This document shows, piece after piece, positions 20,276 to 33,760 of a stretch of 64,000 bases of DNA. The DNA is from Xenopus tropicalis (taxonomy: Eukaryota > Chordata > Amphibia > Anura > Pipidae), in the NCBI RefSeq assembly GCF_000004195.4, contig NC_030683.2, positions 3,943,133 through 4,007,132 on the forward strand. Direction: 5' to 3'. Both the position numbers and the translations under genes were made by a program. How positions within the stretch are numbered: the first letter of the stretch is position 1; each line of letters starts with the position of its first letter. The notes below the pieces were generated by a model. That model saw nothing but the letters and a program-made list of their open reading frames with translations, did no database searches and had not been told where the DNA came from.

Positions 20276-23035
20276 CATGAGCATATCGGGAGAAGATCCA
20301 CATGTTTGCCGACCTCCCCAAATAAGCAAATCTTACCGTGTATGGCCACCCTAACTTTATTGCCCCCAGTTTATGAATAACCACTGCAGGTATCACCATC
20401 ATCTCTATTATAATGAAAGATCCTTCTTTCGGGGAATATCTTAAAATTCTGTATCCTTCGGTGTAACGTGGATGTCCAACCTGAGCAAACATTGCCTGGC
20501 AAAGGATTCTGGGAATTGAAGTCTAAAAACAGAGTGGTTACAGTTGCAAACGAGCGGAAGCCTTAATTACTGGCATCGTTTAAATACTATTGTACATTCC
20601 TAGTGCTTCCGACAGTTTGTCTCTATGGGGATTACCCCTGATTTGCTTCATTTCCTTCACCTGCAGTCACACCCCCCAGTCTGGCGTCACGGCATTTGTC
20701 TCCCCATAATGGGTAATTAGTGCCGAAATAACAGCAATTCCTCCATTACCGGTTGGGGGGGGGTGCATTAAACTCTCTCGATACAGTTGATATAATGTCT
20801 GTGTGAATAAACAGAAATGGATCTGGAACAAGATTGGATTAAAAGGGAATATTATTTTGGTTCCAGTGCTTTTTATTACCCCGAGGTATTCTGGCCATGG
20901 CTGAATTCCCAGAATCCTTTAGGTGGCATGTAGCGGATACGGATTTACTGATGGGACTGTTGGTTATATGTCCCATTGAAGTCCTGTATCTCATGGAATC
21001 TTTATCCAGACCCAACAGGTGACCTACAGCAGCTGGGAGCATACTGAGCATGTGCAGAGCCACAGACACCAGTATGATTGGAGAATGCAGATCTGTGAGG
21101 CACCAAACAGAGGCCTGGCCTATGCCTTTCACTTTTGGCCTGGTACAGTATTCCCTGTACATAACGTCCATTATTTATAGCTTAGTTCTTTGGTCTGGGC
21201 CCCTCGCTACTCCGGGGTCTGCTGTATATATATATATATATAGTTACGCCACTGCTGCTCAGTTAAGCCATACTTGGGCCTCTGGACTCCCTTTACCCCC
21301 CCCCCCCCCCCCCGGGTCTGATTTCTTGTACATTTAGGGAAGCATCACTTAAGTTTAAATCAAATATTTGCCGTGGATATGTCCGTCAGTGGTTATATCC
21401 GCATCCTTCATTTATATAGTGCCAACATATTGGGGAGATTATCGAAAATATTATTATTATATATATTCATGATAGTTAGCCTTTAGGATACAAAACAAGA
21501 ATAGGGAGACAAAAGCAGCCGGTGAATAATGTCCCGCTCTCTGGTTTGTACCAGGGAATGCTTTTTTTTTTATCATAAAACCCCCATTTGGGATCTTTAT
21601 CTCCCCCCTCTGCACCCATAGCAACCAATCAGCAAATAGTGTTCATCAGTCATTACTGTGTTGGGTGCAAATTAATCCTTGTGTGGGACTCTCCCCAACT
21701 CCCTGATGCTCTGCTCTTAAAGGGAAAGTATATCCTGAGGTCATTTAGTTGGATTTATATAGAAAAGTCCCATAAACATTGTTTGAACTTTCAAAACAAA
21801 GTATATATATATATATATTTTTTTTTACATAGACATAACTGATTCCACAGATTGAAAGGAATCCACGATAGTCTGATGATCTGTTTCCCATTAGATAAAA
21901 CCACTCCCTCGCCTTGTTCCATTGTGAAGTGAAGGATTCTGGGACTTGAAGTCCTTATGCTTTCGGACAGTCTGTGCCCCTCCCACGAATGAGAGCAGAG
22001 GAACGGTAAGTCCCAGAATCCACCACTTGAGGAATGATTCTTAAGGGAATCAGGTAAAAAAATATTTTTGGACGTTTGCCCCTAATCTAATTGCCCCCTA
22101 GTATTAACCCCCCCCTCTGTCTCCTCCCATTCATTAGAATGACAAGCACTTGCCACGGAGGTGATTATGGGTGCTTTTCTTCCAGCTGGCCTTGCTCCGT
22201 GGGCCATTAGCCATAGTAGGGACTGATACAGAAAAATATAGTAATACATAACAGCCAATCATAAGATACCTTTTTTTTTCTCACAACAGAAAATGGGGAA
22301 ATGTAATAAAAGGAGCAAAGTTTGCTAGCGGTCTAATCACCAACCAATCAATGGCAAGCATTTACTGGTCACCTGTTTAAAAGCAAACATCTTATTAGTT
22401 GCTATGGGCAACTGCACCTGGGCAAACTTACTGCCTTTAATTGCATTTGGGTTTTTTTTGTTTATGATTCATCATAGCCCTGCCCCTGATATTATTAATA
22501 TTTATTTATAAAGCACCAACATATTCCACAGCGCTGTATTCCCCCCGCCCCAGACAGTGGGTGCTTCATTACTGTTGCATTGAATTGGTTTTATTGTATT
22601 CTATGGGACTGGCCACACAGACAGTTGCTATAGGAAGGATGGGTTGGGGCTCAGTTTTAGCTCCCTGGCACCGCCCTAAAGGTTTCCTCTTTATTTTGGG
22701 ATGTAAAAGTCTTTGCCAATGGCCATTTTGTTGTTTTCTTTACAATGACTATTACATTTAATGGGGGGGAGTCACAAGGAAAATTAGATTGTGAATTGCA
22801 GAGCATTAGAGTGGGATGTGTCTGTGTAAAATTCTCTTCTGTACAAACAATTTGCTTGAAATAATAAAGTTCTGCTCAGTAATCACATTCTTTGCAATGT
22901 TGTGTCTGAGCCGACAGACCCCCCCTGTCTGTGAATGGGGCACGGGATTCACAATACAAATTGCACTTTGAAGTCTGAGCCCTTTGATGTGCGGCTTCCT
23001 TGGCTCGGCCTTTGATTTAGCTACTGGGGGGGCAG
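20276..23035. other. Intergenic; no gene seen
   Basis: Contains short microsatellites (TA near 21226-21243, C run 21297-21314, TA/T near 21800) and a palindromic dispersed repeat (22310-22440, related to 44450-44585). No splice-flanked coding segment found on either strand. Confidence 0.6.
22310..22440. repeat. Palindromic dispersed repeat
   Basis: gcaaagtttgc at the left and gggcaaactta at the right, with accaatc and gttgctatgg between. A relative is at 44450-44585. Confidence 0.6.
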
Positions 23036-24664
23036 GTACGGCCCACTCCCATAGTAACGGTGAGCTGCGGCCCCCTCCCATAGTAACAGTGAGCTACGGC
23101 CCCCTCCCATAGTAACAGTGAGCTACGGCCCCCTTCCATAGTAACAGTGAGCTACGGCCCCCTCCCATAGTAACAATGAGCAGTAATGAGCTACGGCCCC
23201 CTCCCATAGTAACAGTGAGCTACGGCCCCCTCCCATAGTAACAGTGAGCTACGGCCCACTCCCATAGTAACAATGAGCTATGGCCCCCTCCCATAGTAAC
23301 AGTGAGCTACGGCCCCTCCCATAGTAACAATGAGCAGTAATGAGCTACAGCCCCCTCGCATAGTAACTGAGCTACGGCCCCCTCCCATAGGAACAGTGAG
23401 CTCTACGGCCCCCTCCCATAGGAACAGTGAGCTATGGCCCCCTCCCATAGTAACAGTGAGCTACGGCCCCCTCCCATAGGAACAGTGAGCTCTACGGCCC
23501 CCTCCCATAGTAACAGTGAGCTACGGCCCACTCCCATAGTAACAGTGAGCTACGGCCCACTCCCATAGTAACAGTGAGCTACGGCCCCCTCCCATAGTAA
23601 CAGTGAGCTACGGCCCCCTCCCATAGTAACAGTGAGCTACGGCCCCCTCCCATAGTAACAATGAGCAGTAATGAGCTACGGCCCCCTCGCATAGTAACAG
23701 TGAGCTACGGCCCCCTCCCATAGGAACAGTGAGCTATGGCCCCCTCCCATAGGAACAGTGAGCTATGGCCCCCTCCCATAGTAACAGTGAGCTACGGCCC
23801 CCTCCCATAGTAACAGTGAGCTACGGCCCCCTCCCATAGTAACAGTGAGCAGTAATGAGCTACAGCCCCTCCCATAGTAACAGTGAGCAGTAATGAGCTA
23901 CGCCCCCTCCCATAGTAACAGTGAGCAGTAATGAGCTACGGCCCCTCCCATAGTAACAGTGAACAGTAATGAGCTACGGCCCCCTCCCATAGTAACAGTG
24001 AGCTACGGCCCCCTCCCATAGTAACAGTGAGCAGTAATGAGCTACAGCCCCTCCCATAGTAACAGTGAGCAGTAATGATCTACGCCCCCTCCCATAGTAA
24101 CAATGAGCAGTAATGAGCTACGGCCCCTCACATAGTAACAGTGAACAGTAATGAGCTATGGCCCCCTTGCATAGTAACAGCGAGCAGTAATGAGCTACGA
24201 CCCCTCCCATAGTAACAATGAGCAGTAATGAGCTACATCCCCTTCCCATAGTAACAGTGAACAGTAACGAGCTACGGCCCCCTCCCGTAGTAACAATGAG
24301 CAGTAATGAGCTACAGCCCCTCCCATAGTAATAATGAGCAGTAACGAGCTACAGCCCCTCCCATAGTAGTAATGAGCTACGGCCCCTCCCATAGTAACAA
24401 TGAGCAGTAACGAGTTACAGCCCCTCCCATAAGTAACAATGAGCAGTAATGAGCTACAGCCCCTCCCATAGTAACAATGAGCAGTAACGAGCTACAGCCC
24501 CTCCCATAGTAACAATGAGCAGTAATGAGCTACGGCCCCTCCCATAGTAACAATGAGCAGTAACGAGTTACAGCCCCTCCCATAAGTAACAATGAGCAGT
24601 AACGAGCTACAGCCCCTCCCATAGTAACAATGAGCAGTAACAAGCTACGGCCCCTTCCCATAGG
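23036..24664. repeat. 29-bp minisatellite with 39-bp variant, 1.6 kb
   Basis: Unit gagctacggccccctcccat then agtaacagt. From about 23840 a longer form with an extra agcagtaatg becomes dominant, so the array changes character from left to right. Intergenic. Confidence 0.95.
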
Positions 24665-25384
24665 TCGGGGAGGCCTGTCGGAAGCTGCCCAATGAGACAC
24701 GGGTCACTGCAAGACAGAAAAACTTGTTTGCCATGATCGAATCCATTCAATTCTATTTCCCCAGATCTTATACAGGAAATCTTCATTATTCATTTCTATC
24801 AATAACCAGAAATTGATATTTTACCCAATTTGCCCCAGCCCCTGAGACCCAGCGCATGTAATGCCCCGCGGCGCCAGGGTAAGAATATCCATTCAAAGAG
24901 GGACATGGGAGCTTCTGGAAATATGTTTTATCTTTACTTACCCTTTAATTAAATGATTTTTATTTATTTCAGCTGCCGTTATTTCTATCCGGTACCTGCA
25001 AACTTTGCCTTTGAAGTGGAATTCCTGGTTTTATTTCTGCTTTGTTGTCCAAAGGCCTCTTTAATCTGCAACCCCCCCGCCATTCAGGCTCCGGCACGAG
25101 GGGTTTCTTGGGCCTAAATGCTCTACAAACTGAAAGTGGGGGTATTTATAAAAAGTTGCAGTTTTACCCGAATTCCGTGTCTTTTTCAGTGATATGAGAT
25201 GACGGTTGGTCCCTACAGCAGCGAACTTTGCAGCAGGAGCTTGGTTTGGGCAGAGGGCTGGTACCTTCTACAGCTACAGAAATCTTCCTGGGGGTCATCA
25301 ACACTAGGCAAATTTGCCCAGGGGCAGTAACCCATGGCAACCAATCATATTAGGGAATTTTGTCCTGATATACATTAACTTTTA

Positions 25385-25640
25385 GTATGACATAGACATT
25401 TATATTCTGAGACAATAAGCAGTTGGTTTTCATTTTTTGTGCTTTTTCAGTTATTTTGCTTTTTGTTCAGCAGCTCTCCAGTTTGGCATTTCAAAAGCTC
25501 TCCGGTTGCTAGGGTCCTGTTTACCTGAGCAACCATGCAGTGGTTGGAATGAGAGGCTGGGATATGAATACAAGAGGGACCGAATATAAAGATGAAGAAT
25601 AAATTCCTTATTTTCCCCACTCGCAGTGACTGTAGGAAGG
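25385..25640 (+). repeat. Dispersed repeat, family of 37073-37395
   Basis: ttctgagacaat, ttcagcagctctccag, ggttgctagggtcc and gaatataaagat keep order with the copies in the VWA2 introns. Confidence 0.7.
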
Positions 25641-26499
25641 GCAGGAGCAGGTCCCTCCAAGACTGATGAGAAGGAGAAAAGAGGCAGGAGGGCCACCAAA
25701 GGGGCCGGCAGCAGTAGGAGCTGAAGGATTTCCCGCCAAGTACTGGTTGTTCCCTACATGGACATCACTGGGGTTCTTAATATGTCAGGCTTGTGGGGCA
25801 GGGGGGCAGGAGGAAAACCTTTACTCACAAGGAAAAAAAGCCCCCGGTGGCTAAACCTTGCAGTAAGCGACCCCCAGTCTCCCACAGCCGAATGGGAACA
25901 TGTATGAGACCAAGGTTGAACTGTTTGGCCATAATTTCATAAGGCATGTTTGGTGCAAAAATAACCCAATATATCATCATCATCATCACCCCATCCCCAC
26001 GGTGACACATGGGGCAGCAGCATTCCCCTGCGGGGCAGTTATTCATCAGCTGGAACTGGTGCTTTAGTCAAGGTGGATACTAATATCTATGTAAGGTGGA
26101 TGGAATCATAAATAGCCAAGTATCGGTCTGGGCACAAAGCCTTCCAGCAGAAGCTGAGGATGAAGAGGAACCTCACCTTTCAGCATCACCCAATTACCCC
26201 AAATAGCTGGCCAATGGGTCAAAAGCTGGCGAGCATGTGACCAAAGAGATTGGTTGTCCATATTTGCACTATTCAAGCTGGGCAACTACTCCATGTTTTG
26301 CTTCAAGGGGGCATTTTTAAGTAGCTTGGGGCAGAGGGAGCAAGGGGATAAATGTAAATATTATCCTTAGTCACTGGCTGTAAAACATTAATATCACATA
26401 AGTAAAGAACGGGGAAGTTGGGGTCGGATATAATGTGTGGGAAAATGAACTGGGGGCACAGATAGGAACCCCCAGGGGAGTGAGAGAGGAAGGAAGGGC

Positions 26500-26692
26500 A
26501 GAATGGAAAGGGAAAGAACACTAGGGAGATAGAAAGTGAGGAGAGAATCCAATTCCAAACTGGAGCTGCTGAGCAAAAAGTGAAATCATTCAAAAACTGC
26601 AACAAATGAAAAATGAAGACCAATTGCAAATTGTCTCAGAATAACTCTCTACATTGTGCTAAAAGTTAATTTAAAGGTGAACTACCCCTTTA
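26500..26692 (-). repeat. Dispersed repeat, same family, reverse
   Basis: Reverse of the motifs at 37080-37190, ending aaaggtgaactacccctttaa. Confidence 0.7.
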
Positions 26693-27095
26693 AGCATCCA
26701 GGAGCATGAATTAGCCCGAATCCAGCTGAAAAAGGCAGAATCTTGGCTGAATCCAGAACCGAATCCTGGATTTAAAACGGAGGGGTATTTTGGAAGATCC
26801 TGTATGTGAGGTATATGGGTGCCAGTTGGGTACATGGGGCAGATGTGGCCATGTATTTTGGTTTACAATCTGCAATGACTTCTACTGGCAAGGGATGCTG
26901 GGAGTTGTAGTACAGCAGCGGCAGAAGCAGCCCCGGTTGGCCTGAGTCTCTGTATAGGAGGAATTCAGGTTAATTAGAGTGTTACTCATTAGCTCCGAGG
27001 AATGCGCTGATTCCAAGAGGAATTCTAGGGGGAATTAGGAGGGGAGGGGGCATTTGATTGGGTTGAGGTCTCTGCCCACTTGATATTTTACCCTC

Positions 27096-27790
27096 CAGGT
27101 TGAGGCATTTTTCTCTCTGCACCTGGAGACCTGACACCTAGTGCTGTAAGCTGATCCCTCCCCAGTCCCACCTACCCCCTCCTTAGCCCCCGGCAGTGCA
27201 GCTCATTCTGTCAGAGGATCCCAGTGCTGCTTTGTCCCCATGTCCCCGAGGAGCCCTCCTTCCCCTGGGCACCAAGCTGCCCGCACTGCCCGCTCCTCTC
27301 TCTGCCCAGGAATGTGCAGCGGATCAAGTGCCTATTGATCCTTGGCAGCAACACCACCCAGCGCCTGTTGGTTCTGCAGAACTGCCGTGGCACCAAATGC
27401 CTGCTGGTCTTGGGCACCGGATATTAACCCTTCGCCTACTAATCCTGGGGAGTGGGACGTTATCAGGTACCCACTGGTGATGCTGGGAATGGTATTATCC
27501 AAGGAACTGTAATGGTATCCGGCCCATACTGGTACTGAATAGGAATTCTATCTGGAACCTGCGCCTTCTGGGACCAGAACATTATCCTGATACTGGAACA
27601 TCTCATAGTACTTCCCAATACTGGGAACTGGCGCTCTCCATGTGGGTTCTGGGAATTGTTCCACTGACCAGCAACTTGCCCATACTGGGAAACTGGAAAT
27701 TCATCTAAAACCTTCAGAATTATCTACTGAGTCTTTAGATTGGCATCTTACCCTGCCGGTCCCTGGCCTGTACCGTAACTGCCTCCAACG
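27096..27790 (+). other. Non-repetitive island with open frame and good donor
   Basis: An ATG frame of 94 codons (27196-27480, Pro/Leu-rich) has no family I recognise. ctccaac|gtaagt at 27789 is a strong splice donor. It could hold a non-coding first exon of VWA2 or nothing at all. Confidence 0.2.
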
Positions 27791-27981
27791 TAAGTACCAC
27801 ACACTGTTCTCTTCTAGGCACATACCCACCTCCCAGGGTAAATTCATTCTTTGTTACCCCCCATACAGGATACACGCAGGGTGTGAGTGGGAAACCAGGT
27901 GGGTTATAGGGTGCATTCTGCTCCCACATGTTCTATGTAGCACTGTGATACTCAATGTAATATCTACTTCAGTCTGTCACC

Positions 27982-28553
27982 TGATATCCTTATCATTTAC
28001 AGTAGGGGGTACATTATCCCTTATAATACATGAGTGATACTCAGAGTTCCCTGTATAACTCAGCCTGCAGCCTTGTGCCTTTATATGGGGGGCACAGAAC
28101 CCCTCAGTGACTGCTAATATCCTTATCATTTACAGTAGGGGTACATTATCCCTTAATAATACATGAGTGATACTCAGAGTTCCCTGTATAACTCAGCCTG
28201 CAGCCTTGTGCCTTTATATGGGGGGCACAGAACCCCTCAGTGACTGCTAATATCCTTATCATTTACAGTAGGGGGTACATTATCCCTTATAATACATGAG
28301 TGATACTCAGAGTTCCCTGTATAACTCAGCCTGCAGCCTTGTGCCTTTATATGGGGGGCACAGAACCCCTCAGTGACTGCTAATATCCTTATCATTTACA
28401 GTAGGGGGTACATTATCCCTTATAATACATGAGTGATACTCAGAGTTCCCTGTATAACTCAGCCTGCAGCCTTGTGCCTTTATATGGGGGGCACAGAACC
28501 CCTCAGTGACTGCTAATATCCTTATCATTTACAGTAGGGGGTACATTATCCCT
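27982..28553. repeat. 133-bp tandem repeat, about 4.3 copies
   Basis: Unit from tatccttatcatttacagta through catgagtgatactcagagtt to gggggcacagaacccctcag. Nearly identical copies. Confidence 0.95.
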
Positions 28554-29441
28554 GTGCCCTGGGTACCCCTGGAACTATAGCAGGGTGACTGTTATACCCC
28601 AATGTTTCTATATATCTGTAACCTTGTTATGGGCTAAGGGGGCCCAGCCTGAAGGCCAGTTAGGGGGGGATTTGGGGTGAGTGCTTATTTGTGCCCTGGG
28701 TACCCCTGGAACTATAGCGGGGTGACTGTTACCCCAATGTTTCTATATATCTGTAACCTTGTTATGGGCTAAGGGGGCCCAGCCTGAAGGCCAGTTAGGG
28801 GGGATTTGGGGTGAGTGCTTATTTGTGCCCTGGGTACCCCTGGAACTATAGCGGGGTGACTGTTACCCCAATGTTTCTATATATCTGTAACCTTGTTATG
28901 GGCTAAGGGGGCCCAGCCTGAAGGCCAGTTAGGGGGGATTTGGGGTGAGTGCTTATTTGTGCCCTGGGTACCCCTGGAACTATAGCGGGGTGACTGTTAC
29001 CCCAATGTTTCTATATATCTGTAACCTTGTTATGGGCTAAGGGGGCCAGCCTGAAGGCCAGTTAGGGGGATTTGGGTGAGTGCTTATTTGTGCCTGGTAC
29101 CCCGAACTATAGCGGGGTGACTGTTACCCCAATGTTTCTATATATCTGTAACCTTGTTTATGGGCTAAGGGGGCCCAGCCTGAAGGCCAGTTAGGGGGGA
29201 TTTGGGGTGAGTGCTTATTTGTGCCCTGGGTACCCCTGGAACTATAGCGGGGTGACTGTTACCCCAATGTTTCTATATATCTGTAACCTTGTTATGGGCT
29301 AAGGGGGCCCAGCCTGAAGGCCAGTTAGGGGGGGATTTGGGGTGAGTGCTTATTTGTGCCCTGGGTACCCCTGGAACTATAGTGGGGTGACTGTTACCCC
29401 AATGTTTCTATATATCTGTAACCTTGTTATGGGCTAAGGGG
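28552..29441. repeat. 134-bp tandem repeat, about 6.6 copies
   Basis: Unit from gtgccctgggtacccctgga through ccccaatgtttctatatatc to ggggtgagtgcttattt. It starts where the 133-bp array stops but is unrelated. One copy (29040-29110) has many one-base losses in homopolymers. Confidence 0.95.
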
Positions 29442-30022
29442 TCATTACCCACATAATGTTAAGTTGAAGGGAACAATGAGGGAATACTTTGCCTTTAAAC
29501 CTGCTATTGGTAACACTCATCCCAGTGGAATCCGGGGCTCAGTAAGTCTGACCTTTGCCAATGGAAGTTACAACCTTGGATTCCACTCAGAACCTGTTTG
29601 TTTATTTAGAAAATCTCTGTCTCATCAGAATCTGCCCGTCTCCCCTTCAGCAAATGAACGTGTCGCTGTGTAGGAATATGTTACTATGGGATGTTTTGGG
29701 TTTTTCCTTCCTTACATGTCGGTGTAACCAGAGCTCCCGGCTGAGAGCAAATATTGGCTGTGGGCAGCATTCTCTCTGATTGTCTCACTTCTTTGCTTTG
29801 CCCCCGGGGGCTGTGGCTGAAATGAGTTTCCCCCATGACCCTCCCAGGCTTCCTTAGTTGTTTCACCTGTGCACGGTCGCTAGGCAGGGGTCGCCCTCTG
29901 TCATTGGGAGTTTATTTTGTTTTCTATTGCTGCCTCATTCACCTCAGGGGGGTTTAACCCCAACCAACCAGGGGTCACTAAGTGGCTCTGTCTGTTTTCA
30001 AGCACACTGGAGATTAAAGATA

Positions 30023-31344
30023 TATATCTGATCCCCCCCATTGTAAGCAGCAGTCCTGCCCTGCTTTATGGCTGAGATTCTAGCTATCTGTATAACAGAG
30101 CATTCTGTCACAGTGGCACAGATCCTATCTGATCCCCCCATTGTAAGCAGCAGTCCTGCCCTGCTTTATGGCTGAGATTCTAGCTATCTGTATAACAGAG
30201 CATTCTGTCACAGTGGCACAGATCCTATCTGATCCCCCATTGTAAGCAGCAGTCCTGCCCTGCTTTATGGCTGAGATTCTAGCTATCTGTATAACAGAGC
30301 ATTCTGTCACAGTGGCACAGATCCTATCTGATCCCCCCATTGTAAGCAGCAGTCCTGCCCTGCTTTATGGCTGAGATTCTAGCTATCTGTATAACAGAGC
30401 ATTCTGTCACAGTGGCACAGATCCTATCTGATCCCCCCATTGTAAGCAGCAGTCCTGCCCTGCTTTATGGCTGAGATTCTAGCTATCTGTATAACAGAGC
30501 ATTCTGTCACAGTGGCACAGATCCTATCTGATCCCCCCCATTGTAAGCAGCAGTCCTGCCCTGCTTTATGGCTGAGATTCTAGCTATCTGTATAACAGAA
30601 CATTCTGTCACAGTGGCACAGATCCTATCTGATCCCCCCATTGTAAGCAGCAGTCCTGCCCTGCTTTATGGCTGAGATTCTAGCTATCTGTATAACAGAG
30701 CATTCTGTCACAGTGACACAGATCCTATCTGATCCCCCCCCCATTGTAAGCAGCAGTCCTGCCCTGCTTTATGGCTGAGATTCTAGCTATCTGGTATAAC
30801 AGAGCATTCTGTCACAGTGGCCACAGATCCTATCTGATCCCCCCCATTGTAAGCAGCAGTCCTGCCCTGCTTTATGGCTGAGATTCTAGCTATCTGTATA
30901 ACAGAGCATTCTGTCACAGTGGCACAGATCCTATCTGATCCCCCCCCCATTGTAAGCAGCAGTCCTGCCCTGCTTTATGGCTGAGATTCTAGCTATCTGT
31001 ATAACAGAGCATTCTGTCACAGTGGCACAGATCCTATCTGATCCCCCCCATTGTAAGCAGCAGTCCTGCCCTGCTTATGGCTGAGATTCTAGCTATCTGT
31101 ATAACAGAGCATTCTGTCACAGTGGCACAGATCCTATCTGATCCCCCCATTGTAAGCAGCAGTCCTGCCCTGCTTTATGGCTGAGATTCTAGCTATCTGT
31201 ATAACAGAGCATTCTGTCACAGTGGCACAGATCCTATCTGATTCCCCCCATTGTAAGCAGCAGTCCTGCCCTGCTTTATGGCTGAGATTCTAGCTATCTG
31301 TATAACAGAGCATTCTGTCACAGTGGTACAGATCCTATCTGATC
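30023..31344. repeat. About 100-bp tandem repeat, 13 copies
   Basis: Unit: cccccattgtaagcagcagt, cctgccctgctttatggctg, agattctagctatctgtata, acagagcattctgtcacagt, ggcacagatcctatctgat. Differences are mostly in the C-run length. The same family recurs inverted at 57709-58700. Confidence 0.96.
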
Positions 31345-32438
31345 TAACAAAGCCGCTGGGTTACCTGTTACCTGTTACCAACAGGGTAAATGAATCACCT
31401 GCGATGGCATTTGGGTGACTTTACCTTTGCACCAATAGGAAACATTGAAGCTCCTTAACTCTAAGGGTCATTTACTTACCCAAGTGCACTGAGCAATCTC
31501 TGACACAATTGCACAATATTTTACCCAGAATGCAGCATGTTGTCTTACAATTAAAGCATTCATGTGGCCACAAAGGGGAATTGGGTCCGAACCATTTCCA
31601 ATGGATCCATTAAAATGTACACAATTGTACTTGTACTGGGCCTTTATGGGGTAATTTCCAACATCCCGCATCAAAATGATGTCTATGTGTGACGCAGGCT
31701 GTAACGGAAACCCTGAAATTACCCCGTACTGCAAGGAGGCAGTGGCTCCAGGGGGTTCCCCTCTGCCAGCTTGGCGAGGGCATGGGCAGCTTTACCCGTT
31801 CCCATGCCCTGTGTGCTGCCCCCCCAGCTTTACACCTGCCCTTCTCAGTATCTTTATTTTTCCTTTATTTTGGAGATGAAAGTGAGACAGAAACTCCTGG
31901 CGAGGGACGTTTCTGCCCCGTATGTGCCTGTGTGGGGGCAGCAGAACCACAACACGAGGTGCTTTCATCCCCCGGGGCCCCGGCGCTTTCTCATCATTCT
32001 ACTGTAAAATGTAATTACCCCGACAAGACAGGACAGGGAGTTCCCACTGCTTAGTCAGAAGCCCAGATGCTCCATAAAGGCATTCCGCAGATACCCCACA
32101 TGCCCAATGCCCCAGAGACCCGCCCGCACCCCGAGCCAAGCGCCTGTGCCAGTCCCGCAGAGTAATAGAATATATAATAATGACTGGCGTTTATGTTTCT
32201 CTTGTTCACGTGCAAATTCAGCTTTTCTACTAAATTACAGCATTTTCCTTTTATCTTCCCCGCCCAGTTCCTTATGGTAAAGGGGAACTAAAGCCTAAGT
32301 AAAAAAGTAGGGCAGAAATGTTTTAGGCTCCTCTACCAGCCCAGGGCAACCATATCTTCCCTCATTGTCTTTCTGCCGATTCCCAGCAGGTACTCTGTGT
32401 TGCTGGCACTTATCTGTGCTTTGGGGCAACGCACAATA
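31345..32438. other. Intergenic; no gene seen
   Basis: No splice-flanked coding segment or clear repeat array. An open stretch at 31689-32054 has no recognisable protein. Confidence 0.5.
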
Positions 32439-33760
32439 TACAGGTATGGGATCCCTTATCCGGAAGTTCCAAATTACGGAAAGCCCGTCTCCCATAGACT
32501 CCATTTTAATTAAATAATTTGGAATTTTAAAACTGATTTCCCTTTTCTCTGTAATAATAAAACAGTACCTGTACTTGATCCCAACTAAGATATAATTACC
32601 CCTTATTGGGGCAGAACAGCCCTATTGGGTTTATTTAATGGTTAAATGATTCCCTTTTCTCTGTAATAATAAAACAGTACCTGTAGTTGATCCCAACTAA
32701 GATATAATTACCCCTTATTGGGGCAGAACAGTCCTATTGGGTTTATTTAATGGTTAAATGATTCCCTTTTCTCTGTAATAATAAAACAGTACCTGTACTT
32801 GATCCCAACTAAGATATAATTACCCCTTATTGGGGGCAGAACAGCCCTATTGGGTTTATTTCATGGTTAAATGATTCCCTTTTCTCTGTAATAATAAAAC
32901 AGTACCTGTACTTGATCCCAACTAAGATATAATTACCCCTTATTGGGGGCAGAACAGCCCTATTGGGTTTATTTCATGGTTAAATGATTCCCTTTTCTCT
33001 GTAATAATAAAACAGCACCTGTACTTGATCCCAACTAAGATATAATTACCCCTTATTGGGGCAGAACAGCCCTATGGGGTTTATTTAATGGTTAAATGAT
33101 TCCCTTTTCTCTGTAATAATAAAACAGTACCTGTACTTGATCCCAACTAAGATATAATTACCCCTTATTGGGGGCAGAACAGCCCTATTGGGTTTATTTA
33201 ATGGTTAAATGATTCCCTTTTCTCCGTAATAATAAAACAGCACCTGTACTTGATCCCAACTAAGATATAATTACCCCTTATTGGGGCAGAACAGCCCTAT
33301 TGGGTTTATTTAATGGTTAAATGATTCCCTTTTCTCTGTAATAATAAAACAGTACCTGTACTTGATCCCAACTAAGATATAATTACCCCTTATTGGGGCA
33401 GAACAGCCCTATTGGGTTTATTTAATGGTTAAATGATTCCCTTTTCTCTGTAATAATAAAACAGTACCTGTACTTGATCCCAACTAAGATATAATTACCC
33501 CTTATTGGGGGCAGAACAGCCCTATTGGGTTTATTTAATGGTTAAATGATTCCCTTTTCTCTGTAATAATAAAACAGTACCTGTACTTGACCCCAACTAA
33601 GATATAAATACCCCTTATTGGATGCAAAGCAATCCTATTGGGTTTAATTAATGTTTTATTTTTAGTAGACTTAAGGTATGGAGATTCAAATTACGGAAAG
33701 ATCCCTTATCCGGAATACCCTTGGTCCCGAGCATTCTGGATAACGGGTTCTATACCTGTA
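32439..33760. mobile_element. Inverted-repeat element with internal 112-bp tandem expansion
   Basis: Left end tacaggtatgggatccctta and right end ggataacgggttctatacctgta pair. The inner parts gatcccttatccgga and attacgga occur at both sides. Between them a unit starting tgattcccttttctctgtaa is repeated about 9 times (about 32530-33640). The element is a common Xenopus type; the internal array is a local expansion. Confidence 0.85.

Larger units (their letters stand above)
19186..20811 (+). other. TDRD1: TDRD1 3' flank; possible 3' UTR
   Basis: It starts after the TAA and includes a T-rich run near 19270 and two inverted-repeat elements at 19879-20272. The first plausible AATAAA I see is 20806-20811, which would make a UTR of 1.6 kb. 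A weaker ATTAAA is at 20768. The true transcript end is uncertain. Confidence 0.35.
24665..27095. other. Intergenic; dispersed repeats only
   Basis: Includes two copies of a frog repeat that recurs in the VWA2 introns (25385-25640, and 26500-26692 in reverse). Otherwise ordinary AT-rich sequence with no supported exon. Confidence 0.55.

Noticed and set aside
27196..27480. 94-codon Pro/Leu-rich frame as a gene
   Set aside because: No similarity, no acceptor, no codon-level support. Kept only as a possible non-coding exon region.
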